Shown: in pieces, positions 1 to 6,692 of the stretch
How positions within the stretch are numbered: the first letter of the stretch is position 1
Layout: each line of letters begins with the position of its first letter
Source: an uncultured Bacteroidales bacterium
GTDB taxonomy: Bacteria > Bacteroidota > Bacteroidia > Bacteroidales > P3
Assembly (NCBI GenBank): GCA_947097635.1
Contig: CAMURW010000084.1
Location: 1-6,700, forward strand
DNA length: 6,700 nt
Reading direction: 5' to 3'
Made by a program: the position numbers and the translations under genes
The notes under the pieces: model-generated
What the model saw: the letters and a program-made list of their open reading frames with translations, nothing else
What the model was told of the DNA's origin: nothing
Databases searched by the model: none

Positions 1-164
1 GATGCTGCCCACAGGAGCACCTAAGGGTACGAGAATATTTTATGAAGTGGCACATGCAGACACTCCGGATGGCATCATGCTGAAGGATGATGCAACGCAG
101 CACCTGTATACAGGCCCCTTCATAAAATATTCTCGTACCCTTAGGTGCTCCTGTGGGCAGCATC
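1..164. repeat. Perfect 47-bp inverted repeat with a 70-bp loop (fold-back palindrome)
   Basis: Bases 1-47 are the exact reverse complement of 118-164, with loop 48-117. Position 48 against 117 is the first mismatch on the inner side. On the outer side the repeat reaches base 1 without a mismatch, so the true arm may continue beyond the window. Both arms are GH92 coding sequence: arm 118-164 is the gene in place on the minus strand, and arm 1-47 is a second copy on the plus strand. The loop includes the 12-bp palindrome CCTGTATACAGG (103-114). This fits a fold-back chimera at a contig end. A genuine inversion is possible. No recombinase gene or transposon end is visible. Confidence 0.97.
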
Positions 165-2491
165 AGTTGCACCTTCTTTGTGCCGTCAAAACGTTCTTCC
201 CATGTGGCAAAGGAGGGCATTGGCAGATACGATAATGCCGCCTTCGTTTTCCACAAGGGGCTGTGCACCCTGTCTTCCATTCGGGTTCCGAAGTCTTTGT
301 TGGGCTTGCCGCTCATTACGAAGTCCATAGTGCAGCCGTCTTTTAGTTCGTCGAAGGTGACATAGCTGGCGGGATGGCTCTTGCCGTTCATGGAGAATCT
401 TTGTACATAGCAGTTGTTCATGCTTTGGTGCTTGCAGATGATTACGATATCCTTGCCGTTCTCCAGATGAATGGTCGCCTTGCGGAACAGGGGGCTGCCA
501 ATCACATACACGCCGCTACCGGGACACACTTCGTAGAATCCCAAGGCACTCAGCACATACCACGCACTCATCTGGCCACAGTCCTCGTTGCCTATGAGCC
601 CATCCGGCTCAATAGTGTAGAATTCATTGCCGATGCGGCGCACCAACTCCGCTGTCTTGTACTGTCGTCCCACATAGGCGTAGAGATAGGTGGCGTGATG
701 CGAAGGTTCGTTGCCGTGGGCATATTGTCCAATGAGTCCAGTGATGTCGCTTTGTTCGCGCCCCTCTGTTTTGCTGCTGGTATTGAAGAGACTGTCGAGA
801 AAAGCCACCGCCTTTTCTTCACCGCCAAGGGCGGCAATCCATCCTTCCACGTCCTGGGGTACGTAGGTGCTATATTGCCAGCTATTGGCTTCAGTGAAAT
901 GGTTGTTTACCTCGGCAGGCGAAAATGGAGTGACGAATCCGCCATTGCGGCGTGCATGCATGAAGCCATTATTGTCCATCACGTTCTTCCAGCTTTGTGC
1001 ACGACGGATATATACTTTATAAATACTATCGCTCGTAGGCAGGTTCAACCTCTTGGCCATGGTGGCGATGCACCAGTCGTCGTACGCATACTCCAATGTC
1101 TTGCTCACGCTCTCGTTGTCTATCTCGCTGCTCAGATACCCATGCATGGCATATTGGCGTTGACCCTCGTCGCGGTTGCTGGTGGCCACGAGGCCGTCCA
1201 GTAGCACTTGCTTCATGGGCACGCTAAGGCTATCCAAAATGCCCGCCATTTGTGCTTCCAGCATCACTGGGGCGGCATGGTAACCTATCATGCAGTGGGT
1301 CTCGTATCCCGCCAGTCCCCACATGGGCAGCTCTCCACTAGCGCAGTATTCGTGGGCAAAGGTAGTGATGAAGTCGTAGGTCCGCGCTCTGTCGACGAGC
1401 GTCAGCAACGGATGAAGGGCACGATAGGTGTCCCACAGTGAGAATACGGTGTAGTGGTTGTATATGCCGTCGGTGCAGTAGATACCGTCGTTGGTGGCAC
1501 GATAGCGTCCGTCCGCGTCATTGAACAGATAAGGCGACGTGTAGCAATGGTAGAGTGCGGTATAGAACACCCTTTTTGTCGAAAGGCTTCCTTCCACCTC
1601 AATCTTGCTCAGTTCCTTCTTCCATAGTTCGTCGGCCGCTTTACGCGCCTCCTTGAAAGGTTTGCGTGTGCCGTCAGCCATCAGGTTTTTCTGTGCGCCA
1701 CCCTCGTCTACAGACGATGCTGCCACACGCAAGTTTGCCTCGCGTTCTTCTTCTTTCAGAAAGACGAGTGCCTTGACATTCTTGCACGCGGTGTTATTGC
1801 TATGAAACCAACTTTCGAGAGATTGGGGCTTATCGTCGCCGAAGAACACGATACTGTCCACTTCGTTGGCGATTTCGATAACGAAGAAGAATTTCTGGTC
1901 GGGATTCCATGCGGCGCTGCGGCGGTAACCGGAGAGGTGTGTCGTTCCGTTTTCTTTTTTTATGGAAGTGAAATCGGCATCGATGGTGTTGTCGCCGTGG
2001 GAAAGGTCTATGAGAAACCCTTTTATGCCGCGATTGGGATAACTGTAGCGATGGTAGGCCACACGTTGGGTAGTAGTGAGTTCCACCTTCACGTGGTTCT
2101 TATCGAGGATGACACTGTAGTATCCCGGCGATGCCTTCTCGTTGCGGTGGCTGAATGTGGAGCAATATTCCTTATTCACTACGCTGAAACTATCGCAGAA
2201 AGGCATCAGCAGCAGGTCGCAATAGTCCTTGCACCCCGTGCCACTGAGGTGGGTGTGGGAAAAACCATAGATGGTATCGTCGGAATAATGGTATCCACTA
2301 CAGCCATCCCAGCCATCCAATCGTGTGTCGGGACCAGGCTGCAACATACCAAAGGGCACTGTCGCCGACGGTGTCGTATGGCCATGCCCCGCCGTGCCCA
2401 CAAAGGGGTTGACATAACCTGTCATACTGCGGTTGCAGGCGAAAAACAACGGCACCAAGCCCACAACGAAGAGAGAGAATGGCTTTTTCAT
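1..2491 (-). CDS. GH92 family alpha-mannosidase, predicted lipoprotein, 3' end missing and folded back at the window edge
   Basis: Family GH92 enzymes are calcium-dependent exo-alpha-mannosidases that trim mannose from N-glycans or mannans, usually in the periplasm or on the outer surface of Bacteroidetes. An uninterrupted frame of 830 codons runs from ATG at 2491 to the left edge. Residues 1-19 (MKKPFSLF...FFAC) form a lipoprotein-type signal with candidate lipidated Cys19. Family motifs follow in order: NPFVGTAGHGHT (28-39), GFSHTHLSGTG (about 80-90), NDGIY...FSLWDTYR (about 334-357), EANSWQY (Glu534, candidate general acid), GNEPSHH (593-599), GNEDCGQMSAW (Asp637, candidate general base) and GKPNKDFGT, which ends the core near residue 735. 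The tail to about residue 791 resembles the start of a CHB_HEX_C-like domain. Beyond that (positions 118-1) the minus-strand reading is an inverted copy and should not be trusted as protein. An in-frame ATG at 2530 would add 13 residues, but the 2491 start gives the better signal peptide. It lies 45 bp after the ROK kinase and is probably co-transcribed with it. Confidence 0.95.
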   Translation of the reverse strand, partial: MKKPFSLFVVGLVPLFFACNRSMTGYVNPFVGTAGHGHTTPSATVPFGMLQPGPDTRLDGWDGCSGYHYSDDTIYGFSHTHLSGTGCKDYCDLLLMPFCDSFSVVNKEYCSTFSHRNEKASPGYYSVILDKNHVKVELTTTQRVAYHRYSYPNRGIKGFLIDLSHGDNTIDADFTSIKKENGTTHLSGYRRSAAWNPDQKFFFVIEIANEVDSIVFFGDDKPQSLESWFHSNNTACKNVKALVFLKEEEREANLRVAASSVDEGGAQKNLMADGTRKPFKEARKAADELWKKELSKIEVEGSLSTKRVFYTALYHCYTSPYLFNDADGRYRATNDGIYCTDGIYNHYTVFSLWDTYRALHPLLTLVDRARTYDFITTFAHEYCASGELPMWGLAGYETHCMIGYHAAPVMLEAQMAGILDSLSVPMKQVLLDGLVATSNRDEGQRQYAMHGYLSSEIDNESVSKTLEYAYDDWCIATMAKRLNLPTSDSIYKVYIRRAQSWKNVMDNNGFMHARRNGGFVTPFSPAEVNNHFTEANSWQYSTYVPQDVEGWIAALGGEEKAVAFLDSLFNTSSKTEGREQSDITGLIGQYAHGNEPSHHATYLYAYVGRQYKTAELVRRIGNEFYTIEPDGLIGNEDCGQMSAWYVLSALGFYEVCPGSGVYVIGSPLFRKATIHLENGKDIVIICKHQSMNNCYVQRFSMNGKSHPASYVTFDELKDGCTMDFVMSGKPNKDFGTRMEDRVHSPLWKTKAALSYLPMPSFATWEERFDGTKKVQLMLPTGAPKGTRIFYEGACIQVLRCIILQHDAIRSVCMCHFIKYSRTLRCSCGQH
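2..121 (+). other. Displaced continuation of the GH92 reading frame, on the opposite strand
   Basis: Read on the plus strand, this stretch repeats the last GH92 residues encoded at 163-119 (MLPTGAPKGTRIFYE) and then continues without a break through VAHADTPDG to HLYTGPF. The pattern RIFYE...LYTGPF matches the usual start of a chitobiase/hexosaminidase C-terminal (CHB_HEX_C) domain, which often reads as xIYYT...LYTGPF and occurs as a tail on some GH92 proteins. The minus-strand reading of the same bases gives cysteine-rich text with no family character. I infer that this is the true next part of the gene, placed in reverse. It is not a separate gene: the ATG at base 2 is an internal methionine of the mannosidase. 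After base 121 the plus-strand frame runs into antisense of the gene. Confidence 0.7.
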
Positions 2492-2536
2492 TTCATATTT
2501 CTTTAGCAAAAAAGCAAGGCCATCGTCCATCAGCAC

Positions 2537-3499
2537 CTAACTAATAAGCGCTGCGGCACCCAATATCGCCACCTCATTGGCCCTCAACAGACTCATGCGT
2601 ATGTCACAGGTACCCTCGTAAATGTTCAGCAGGTGTTTCTGGAAGCTCACGCGCAAAGGTTTCATCAGGGGGTCTCCCACCTTGGTGGGCCCTCCCATCA
2701 GGAAGATGGCTTGCGGCGAACTGAAGGTGACGGCGTTGGCCATAGCAATGCCCAGCCAGTGGCCAGTCTTCTCATAGGTTCTCAGTGCCACGGGGTCGCC
2801 AACGTTGGCCGCGTCGCCGACAATCTTGCTGGTGACTTCCTCATCGGGCACCTCGTTGCCTATCCATCCCAATTTCAGGGGTGTGTTGTACCCCTCTGCC
2901 TTGCGGGTCTCACAATAGGTCTGCACGATGCCACGAGCGCTGGTATAGGCTTCCAGGCACCCTTTTCTGCCGCAACTGCATGACCTTCCGTTGGGAATTA
3001 AGATATTGTGTCCCAGCTCGCCAGCAGCACCAGTGCTACCGTGCACCAACTTGCCGTCCACCACAATGCCGCTCCCCACGCCAGTGCCTAATGTAAACAT
3101 GATGAAATTCTGCATCCCTTGTGCACCGCCATACACCTTCTCGCCGTATGCGGCAGCATTGGCATCGTTGCTCAGCACCACCTTCACGTCTCTGTACTTG
3201 TGTATCTCCACGGCGAAGTTCAGCACGCCCTTCATGGTCAGGTTTGGGGCATTGTCCACACATCCAGTGTAGAAATTGCCGTTGGGAGCGCCGATGCCTA
3301 TGCCCATGATGTCTGCTATGCCCTCTTCACGCACCATGTCGTTCACCTCCTCCATCACATCATGTATGTAAGGTCCGAAGTCCGTGTATTTGTTGGTGGG
3401 AATATTGCGACGTGCGATGATAGTGCCATCATTACGCACCAGTCCCATATCCGTATTGGTACCACCCACGTCAATACCTATAGCGTAATCATTATCCAT
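2537..3499 (-). CDS. ROK-family sugar kinase (glucokinase-like)
   Basis: This 320-residue cytoplasmic protein should phosphorylate a hexose (glucose, mannose or a related sugar) with ATP. The sequence shows the ROK plan: phosphate-binding loop DVGGTNTD (10-17), GIGAPNG (68-74), catalytic-region SNDANAAAYGE (110-120, with Asp112 the likely base), LGTGVGSG (137-144), ELGH (161-164), and the zinc motif CSCGRKGC (Cys174, Cys176, Cys181) with His164 as the expected fourth ligand. There is no N-terminal helix-turn-helix, so it is a kinase rather than a ROK repressor. Length is normal for the family. It directly precedes the GH92 mannosidase (45 bp), so mannose released by that enzyme is a plausible substrate, but sequence alone does not fix the sugar. 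The ATG at 3499 sits just before the first beta strand and follows an A/T-rich leader. Confidence 0.95.
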   Translation of the reverse strand: MDNDYAIGIDVGGTNTDMGLVRNDGTIIARRNIPTNKYTDFGPYIHDVMEEVNDMVREEGIADIMGIGIGAPNGNFYTGCVDNAPNLTMKGVLNFAVEIHKYRDVKVVLSNDANAAAYGEKVYGGAQGMQNFIMFTLGTGVGSGIVVDGKLVHGSTGAAGELGHNILIPNGRSCSCGRKGCLEAYTSARGIVQTYCETRKAEGYNTPLKLGWIGNEVPDEEVTSKIVGDAANVGDPVALRTYEKTGHWLGIAMANAVTFSSPQAIFLMGGPTKVGDPLMKPLRVSFQKHLLNIYEGTCDIRMSLLRANEVAILGAAALIS

Positions 3500-3537
3500 A
3501 ATTATATAACAATTTGATTATAATACTATTGAGCCTC

Positions 3538-3557
3538 GTCATCCACATTGGGATGAC
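3538..3557 (-). promoter_or_regulatory. Short perfect inverted repeat upstream of the ROK kinase
   Basis: On the minus strand GTCATCC is followed six bases later by its exact reverse complement GGATGAC. The repeat lies 38 bp upstream of the ROK start, between the pseudogene remnant and an A/T-rich leader. It could be an operator for the kinase-mannosidase pair or a small 5'-leader hairpin. No run of T follows on the minus strand, so it is not a typical intrinsic terminator. I could not find a convincing Bacteroidetes -7/-33 pair next to it. Confidence 0.35.
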
Positions 3558-3558
3558 A

Positions 3559-3701
3559 TTACAAAAAAGATTTTGTACCATTGTGTTCCCAGTCGTCGCC
3601 GAAGTCGTAGGTCTATGTCATGTAGTCGTCCTTCTTGCGGTCTCGACAGTTCGACGAACACCGCACGATACAACCCTTTGATGATCTTGAAATACAAGCA
3701 T
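3559..3701 (-). pseudogene. Remnant of a pRiA4b ORF-3-like protein gene
   Basis: Two pieces of one family are visible in different frames. From about 3699 the minus strand reads LYFKIIKGLYRAVFVELS, which resembles the usual N-terminal strand of pRiA4b ORF-3-like proteins (PF07929). In another frame KKDDYMT, a TAG stop (near 3611), then TYDFGDDWEHNGTKSFL and a TAA at 3559-3561 match the family's hallmark YDFGDDWEH motif. Intact members are well over 100 residues, so most of the middle and the C-terminus are missing, and at least one frameshift plus one in-frame stop separate the pieces. An ATG at 3701, preceded by GGGAGAAAG, may be the old start, but it is now out of frame with LYFKII. The function of the family is unclear. 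I infer a decayed gene, and the YDFGDDWEH match is the strongest support. Confidence 0.6.
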
Positions 3702-3840
3702 CTTTCTCCCTAACGCCATCATAGACTGCACTGGAGGTGCCAGGCATGGTGATACGAAGACGGTGCTGGGACGAGGTTAGCAGCAGAGGAAATGGACGGG
3801 CATCCTAAGCATCCTGGGAACGGATGATGAGGAACTGGAG
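3702..3840. other. Non-coding spacer downstream of the kinase-deaminase gene
   Basis: No credible gene is seen on either strand. The minus-strand frames have stops and no family character. It contains a direct repeat GCATCCT (plus strand, 3800-3806 and 3809-3815) and a small hairpin CATCC-TGGGAAC-GGATG (3810-3826). The hairpin lacks a T run, so a terminator for the upstream gene is possible but weak. It may include further decayed sequence from the neighbouring pseudogene. Confidence 0.4.
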
Positions 3841-4935
3841 TCATTGCTTGTCGTATCGCAGGATTTCGTTGTGGAAGAACTCCAACTTGATGCCTGCTTG
3901 GCGGATGAGGTCTTCGCTCTCTTCGCCGTTGTGGTACTTGTACTCGCAGACTACGCGCTCGATGCCGCAGTTGATGACGAGCATGGCGCATGTGCGGCAA
4001 GGTGTCATACGGCAGTAGAGGGTGGCACCGTCCAGCGCGATGCCCCTGCGGGCTGCCTGGCAGATGGCATTCTGCTCGGCGTGGACGGTGCGCACGCAGT
4101 GCGTGGTGACGCTGCCGTCGTTTTCAATGGTCTGGCGCAGCAGGTGCCCTACCTCGTCGCAATGCGGCAAGCCGCTGGGCGAGCCGACATAGCCTGTGAC
4201 CAGCAGTTGCTTGTCCTTGACGATGACGCAGCCGCTGCGCCCTCGGTCGCAGGTGGCACGCTGCGCTGCCGTGCGTGCCAGTTCCATGAAGTATTCGTCC
4301 CAGGTGGGACGCACGTAGCGCTGCTGGCTTATGGCTGTGGGTGCCTGATAACTGCGCGTGTAACTGGGTTGCTGTTCACGACGTTCTATCTCCTTCAGTG
4401 CCTTTTCCACCTGCTCGTTGAGCTGCTGGATGGTGCCGCTGTTGTCGAAACGGTAGTCAGCCTCGCGGATGCAGGCACCGAGGTTCTGCTTGTTGGGGTC
4501 GGTATTGCTCATCTCGCGCTGCTCGTTGGCAAGGAAAGTGTCGTAGCTGATGTGGTCCGTCTCACTGCCGCGCAGCACCACCCTTTCGTAGCGCATCTTG
4601 GGGGCGGCATCCACGGCGAAGAGGTAGAAATGCGGCTTTTTGCGCAAGGCTGTCACCTCGCCAGGGGTGCGTACACTCTCGATAATGCAGTTACTGCCAG
4701 AGGCCTGTGCCCGCTGATAGAGCTGTTCCACGATATATGAGGGCGAGTGAGTGGCACGTAAATCGTTGCCCACCAGCGTCATGCTGTCGCGGTTGACGGG
4801 CATCTTGCGGCGTTCTATCTCATCGACGAGGAAAGCGCGCACGCTGTAGTGCACGAAATTCTTGTTTTTCAGCAGATAATCGACAATGGTGCCTTTGCCG
4901 GCTCCCAGTGTTCCCGTGATTCCTATGGTAATCAT
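3841..4935 (-). CDS. Two-domain protein: P-loop nucleotide-kinase-like domain fused to a dCMP/cytidine deaminase domain
   Basis: The 364-residue protein joins two nucleotide enzymes. Residues 1-185 form a P-loop kinase-like domain: Walker A GTLGAGKGT (8-16), a conserved NRDSMTLVGNDLRA block (48-61), IIESVRTPGE (84-93), and VDAAPKMRYERV with arginines (108-119). A polar Gln/Ser/Tyr/Pro linker (about 186-208) leads to a deaminase domain (about 211-360). That domain has GYVGSPSGLPHCDE (248-261), the zinc/catalytic HAE (His285, Glu287) and PCRTC (Cys313, Cys316). Further Cys/His residues (Cys229, Cys259, His279) could form a second structural zinc site as in phage T4-type dCMP deaminase. The expected reaction is deamination of dCMP (or dCTP/dC) to the uracil form, supplying dUMP for thymidylate synthesis. 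The N-terminal domain may bind or phosphorylate a nucleotide. It lies 56 bp after purE on the same strand. The same overall order occurs in anti-phage deoxycytidylate deaminases, but a housekeeping role is equally possible. Confidence 0.9.
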   Translation of the reverse strand: MITIGITGTLGAGKGTIVDYLLKNKNFVHYSVRAFLVDEIERRKMPVNRDSMTLVGNDLRATHSPSYIVEQLYQRAQASGSNCIIESVRTPGEVTALRKKPHFYLFAVDAAPKMRYERVVLRGSETDHISYDTFLANEQREMSNTDPNKQNLGACIREADYRFDNSGTIQQLNEQVEKALKEIERREQQPSYTRSYQAPTAISQQRYVRPTWDEYFMELARTAAQRATCDRGRSGCVIVKDKQLLVTGYVGSPSGLPHCDEVGHLLRQTIENDGSVTTHCVRTVHAEQNAICQAARRGIALDGATLYCRMTPCRTCAMLVINCGIERVVCEYKYHNGEESEDLIRQAGIKLEFFHNEILRYDKQ

Positions 4936-4991
4936 GCTTGGAAAAGCCCCAGTCCCTAAACGGGAGTATGCACGGAGGCGGTTTTGTTATT

Positions 4992-5501
4992 CTAGTTAGT
5001 CTTGAATTTATACTCTATCTTGACGAGGTCCTCGTTGGCTTTGACGATCTTTTGCTTCAGGCTAGCTTTGTAGTCCACCAGCTTGGCCATAAGAGAGTCA
5101 TCGCCCAGTGCCAGCATCTGCATAGCAAGGATGGCGGCGTTCAGTGCCCCGTTGATAGCCACTGTGGCGACGGGAATGCCGCCAGGCATCTGCATGATGG
5201 CGAAAGTGGCATCCAAACCTTCCAAAACGCTGCCCTTGATGGGTACGCCGATGACTGGCAGCGGTGTCTCGGCAGCTATCACACCCGGCAGAGCGGCTGC
5301 CATTCCAGCACCAGCTATAATGACCTTGATGCCGCGTTTTTGAGCGCCACGGGCGAAGTCAGACACTTCCTGCGGCGTGCGGTGAGCGGAGAGCGCATTG
5401 ACCTCGAAGGGGACCTCCATCTGGTCGAAAAACAGGAACGCTTTTTCCATAACCGGCAAATCGGACATGGAACCCATAATGATACTTACTAATGGTTGCA
5501 T
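4992..5501 (-). CDS. purE: N5-carboxyaminoimidazole ribonucleotide mutase (PurE, class I)
   Basis: PurE interconverts N5-CAIR and CAIR in de novo purine synthesis, as a cytoplasmic homo-octamer in class I. The 169-residue length is typical. Visible motifs are the substrate phosphate/ribose-binding GSMSD (10-14), the catalytic SAHRTP with His40 (38-43), IIAGAGMAAALPGVIAA (61-77) and QMPGGIPVATVAINGALNAA (104-123). The GAGMAAALPG version, with Ala where the E. coli enzyme has His, is one I recall from Bacteroidetes and does not by itself suggest loss of activity. The ATG at 5501 places the first beta strand (VSIIMGS) immediately after the start, as usual. It lies between the Gate-domain membrane protein upstream (132 bp) and the kinase-deaminase downstream (56 bp), all on one strand, and may head a transcript with the latter. 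Confidence 0.97.
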   Translation of the reverse strand: MQPLVSIIMGSMSDLPVMEKAFLFFDQMEVPFEVNALSAHRTPQEVSDFARGAQKRGIKVIIAGAGMAAALPGVIAAETPLPVIGVPIKGSVLEGLDATFAIMQMPGGIPVATVAINGALNAAILAMQMLALGDDSLMAKLVDYKASLKQKIVKANEDLVKIEYKFKTN

Positions 5502-5633
5502 AACATAAAATTATTTAGTATTTAACCCCTGGTATCCGGAAAAGGGTAATAATTCCTCCAGAGGGTGTAGTCTATTTATCAAACATATGTTAGTTTTCGT
5601 TCCATTTCCCTTCCGAGGGGATGTGGGGAAAAA
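5502..5633 (-). promoter_or_regulatory. purE upstream region with a candidate Bacteroidetes -7 element
   Basis: The minus strand at 5587-5580 reads TATGTTTG, an exact fit to the Bacteroidetes -7 consensus TAnnTTTG, placing a start site about 70 bases before purE. No TTTG is present at the expected -33 distance, so support is partial. Upstream, CCCT-CGGA-AGGG (about 5607-5618) could be a weak hairpin after the membrane-protein gene. In the leader, CCTC-TG-GAGG and a CCCT...AGGG pair around TCCGGA are short possible hairpins. No riboswitch class is recognised and no small gene is seen. Confidence 0.3.
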
Positions 5634-6692
5634 CTAGAAAATCAGCACAAGAAGTAAATACAGCCAGTGGGCTGCTATGCCAGCACAGAGGCCGCCGACG
5701 GTGTGAGCACCGATGGCTTTGCCTATGAGCTTGCGATAACCCAGGCTGTCCAGCATGGCGGTGTGGGTGGAGAGATAGCCGCTCCAGCACATACCCATAG
5801 CGGTACATACGGCGATGGCGTTGGTGTTCACGATGCCGCTGGCCGCAAAGCGAGGAATAAGACCCAGGGCCGCGCCTACCGCTCCCAGTGCGGTGATAGG
5901 AAAAGAGAGCAGTTCAGGGCTTGTGAAGCCGAAGATCCAGTTGAACACGAAGTTTATCTTGCCGGCCAACCAAGGAATGACGGGAACGCCCTCATATGCC
6001 ACGCCTGCATAGCCTACGGCAGGGTCTGCGGGTCCGAAAGTGCACATCATGACAATGGTACTGATGACCAGCACACCTGGAATGATGGCCAGGCCGATAT
6101 CCACTCCGCTCTTGCCACCGTCCAGAATGCTGTTGAGGAAACGCAGCATCACGCTGCCTTCGCTCTTCATGGAAATCTGCTGCTCGTCGCCATCGCCCTG
6201 ACCTTCCACCACGGGGGCATCCATGTCGGGATAGGTCCTGAGAGTGGAATGCTGCATGAGGCGCGTAGAGATGATGCTACCTATCACGGCACCTGCTACG
6301 CCTATCAGGGCGCCCTTGCCGAAGCCCAGACCCGTCATGAATGCCAGCACCACCAGTCCCATTCCGAAGGCGGTGCCGAAGTTGGTGAGGCTGACCAACT
6401 GATACTTCTTGAAGTAGCGACTGAAATTCTTATCCCTGCTCAACGAGATGATGGCGGGGTTGTCGCTGAGGAACGTCACCACAGCACCCAATGCCGCTAC
6501 GCCAGGCAGATTGTAGAGAGGCTTCATCAGGGGACGCAGGATGACCTCCATAAGACGCACCACGCCAAACTCCACCAGCAACTTGCCGATGGCACCCATC
6601 AGCACAGTAATGGCCATGAGATAGAACACCGTATCCATAAGCAGACGATAAGCCGTCTGCATAAAAGTGTTCAGCATGGAAGGCAGCGTCAT
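5634..6692 (-). CDS. Nucleoside-recognition/Gate-domain integral membrane protein
   Basis: The 352-residue product is strongly hydrophobic, with roughly eight or nine predicted membrane segments (about 17-40, 62-78, 103-120, 125-143, 198-218, 244-256, 262-280, 288-305, 330-351). It has two Gate-like halves separated by a hydrophilic acidic loop (about 150-180). LSDNPAIISL (75-84) and TNFGTAFGMG (103-112) in the first half, and FTSPELLSFPITALGAVGAA (256-275) in the second, have the small-residue and proline-rich look of the nucleoside-recognition (Gate, PF07670) family. The substrate is not known for this group. Export or uptake of a nucleoside-like compound is an inference from the family name and the nearby purE. 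The frame stays open (His-Phe) from the ATG at 6692 to the right edge, so the real start could lie outside the window, although the length already suits a complete protein. Confidence 0.85.
   Translation of the reverse strand: MTLPSMLNTFMQTAYRLLMDTVFYLMAITVLMGAIGKLLVEFGVVRLMEVILRPLMKPLYNLPGVAALGAVVTFLSDNPAIISLSRDKNFSRYFKKYQLVSLTNFGTAFGMGLVVLAFMTGLGFGKGALIGVAGAVIGSIISTRLMQHSTLRTYPDMDAPVVEGQGDGDEQQISMKSEGSVMLRFLNSILDGGKSGVDIGLAIIPGVLVISTIVMMCTFGPADPAVGYAGVAYEGVPVIPWLAGKINFVFNWIFGFTSPELLSFPITALGAVGAALGLIPRFAASGIVNTNAIAVCTAMGMCWSGYLSTHTAMLDSLGYRKLIGKAIGAHTVGGLCAGIAAHWLYLLLVLIF

Noticed and set aside
1..164. Insertion-sequence or transposon ends
   Set aside because: The arms are coding sequence of GH92, the loop is only 70 bp, and no transposase, target duplication or other element feature is present.
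2..235. Plus-strand small gene starting at base 2
   Set aside because: Its first 40 residues are the mannosidase continuation in a folded-back copy, and the rest is antisense of GH92.
374..1204. Long plus-strand open frame of 276 codons
   Set aside because: It lies wholly antisense to the GH92 gene, whose minus-strand frame carries all family motifs. The plus-strand product has no recognisable domain.
1802..2506. Plus-strand open frame of 234 codons
   Set aside because: It is antisense to the N-terminal half of GH92 and includes the complement of its signal peptide. It is a codon-bias shadow.
3844..4740. Plus-strand open frame of 298 codons
   Set aside because: It is antisense to the kinase-deaminase gene, which has intact Walker A, HAE and PCxxC motifs on the minus strand.
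5600..5633. Intrinsic terminator after the Gate-domain gene
   Set aside because: The CCCT/AGGG stem is only 4 bp and no T run follows on the minus strand, so it is not convincing.
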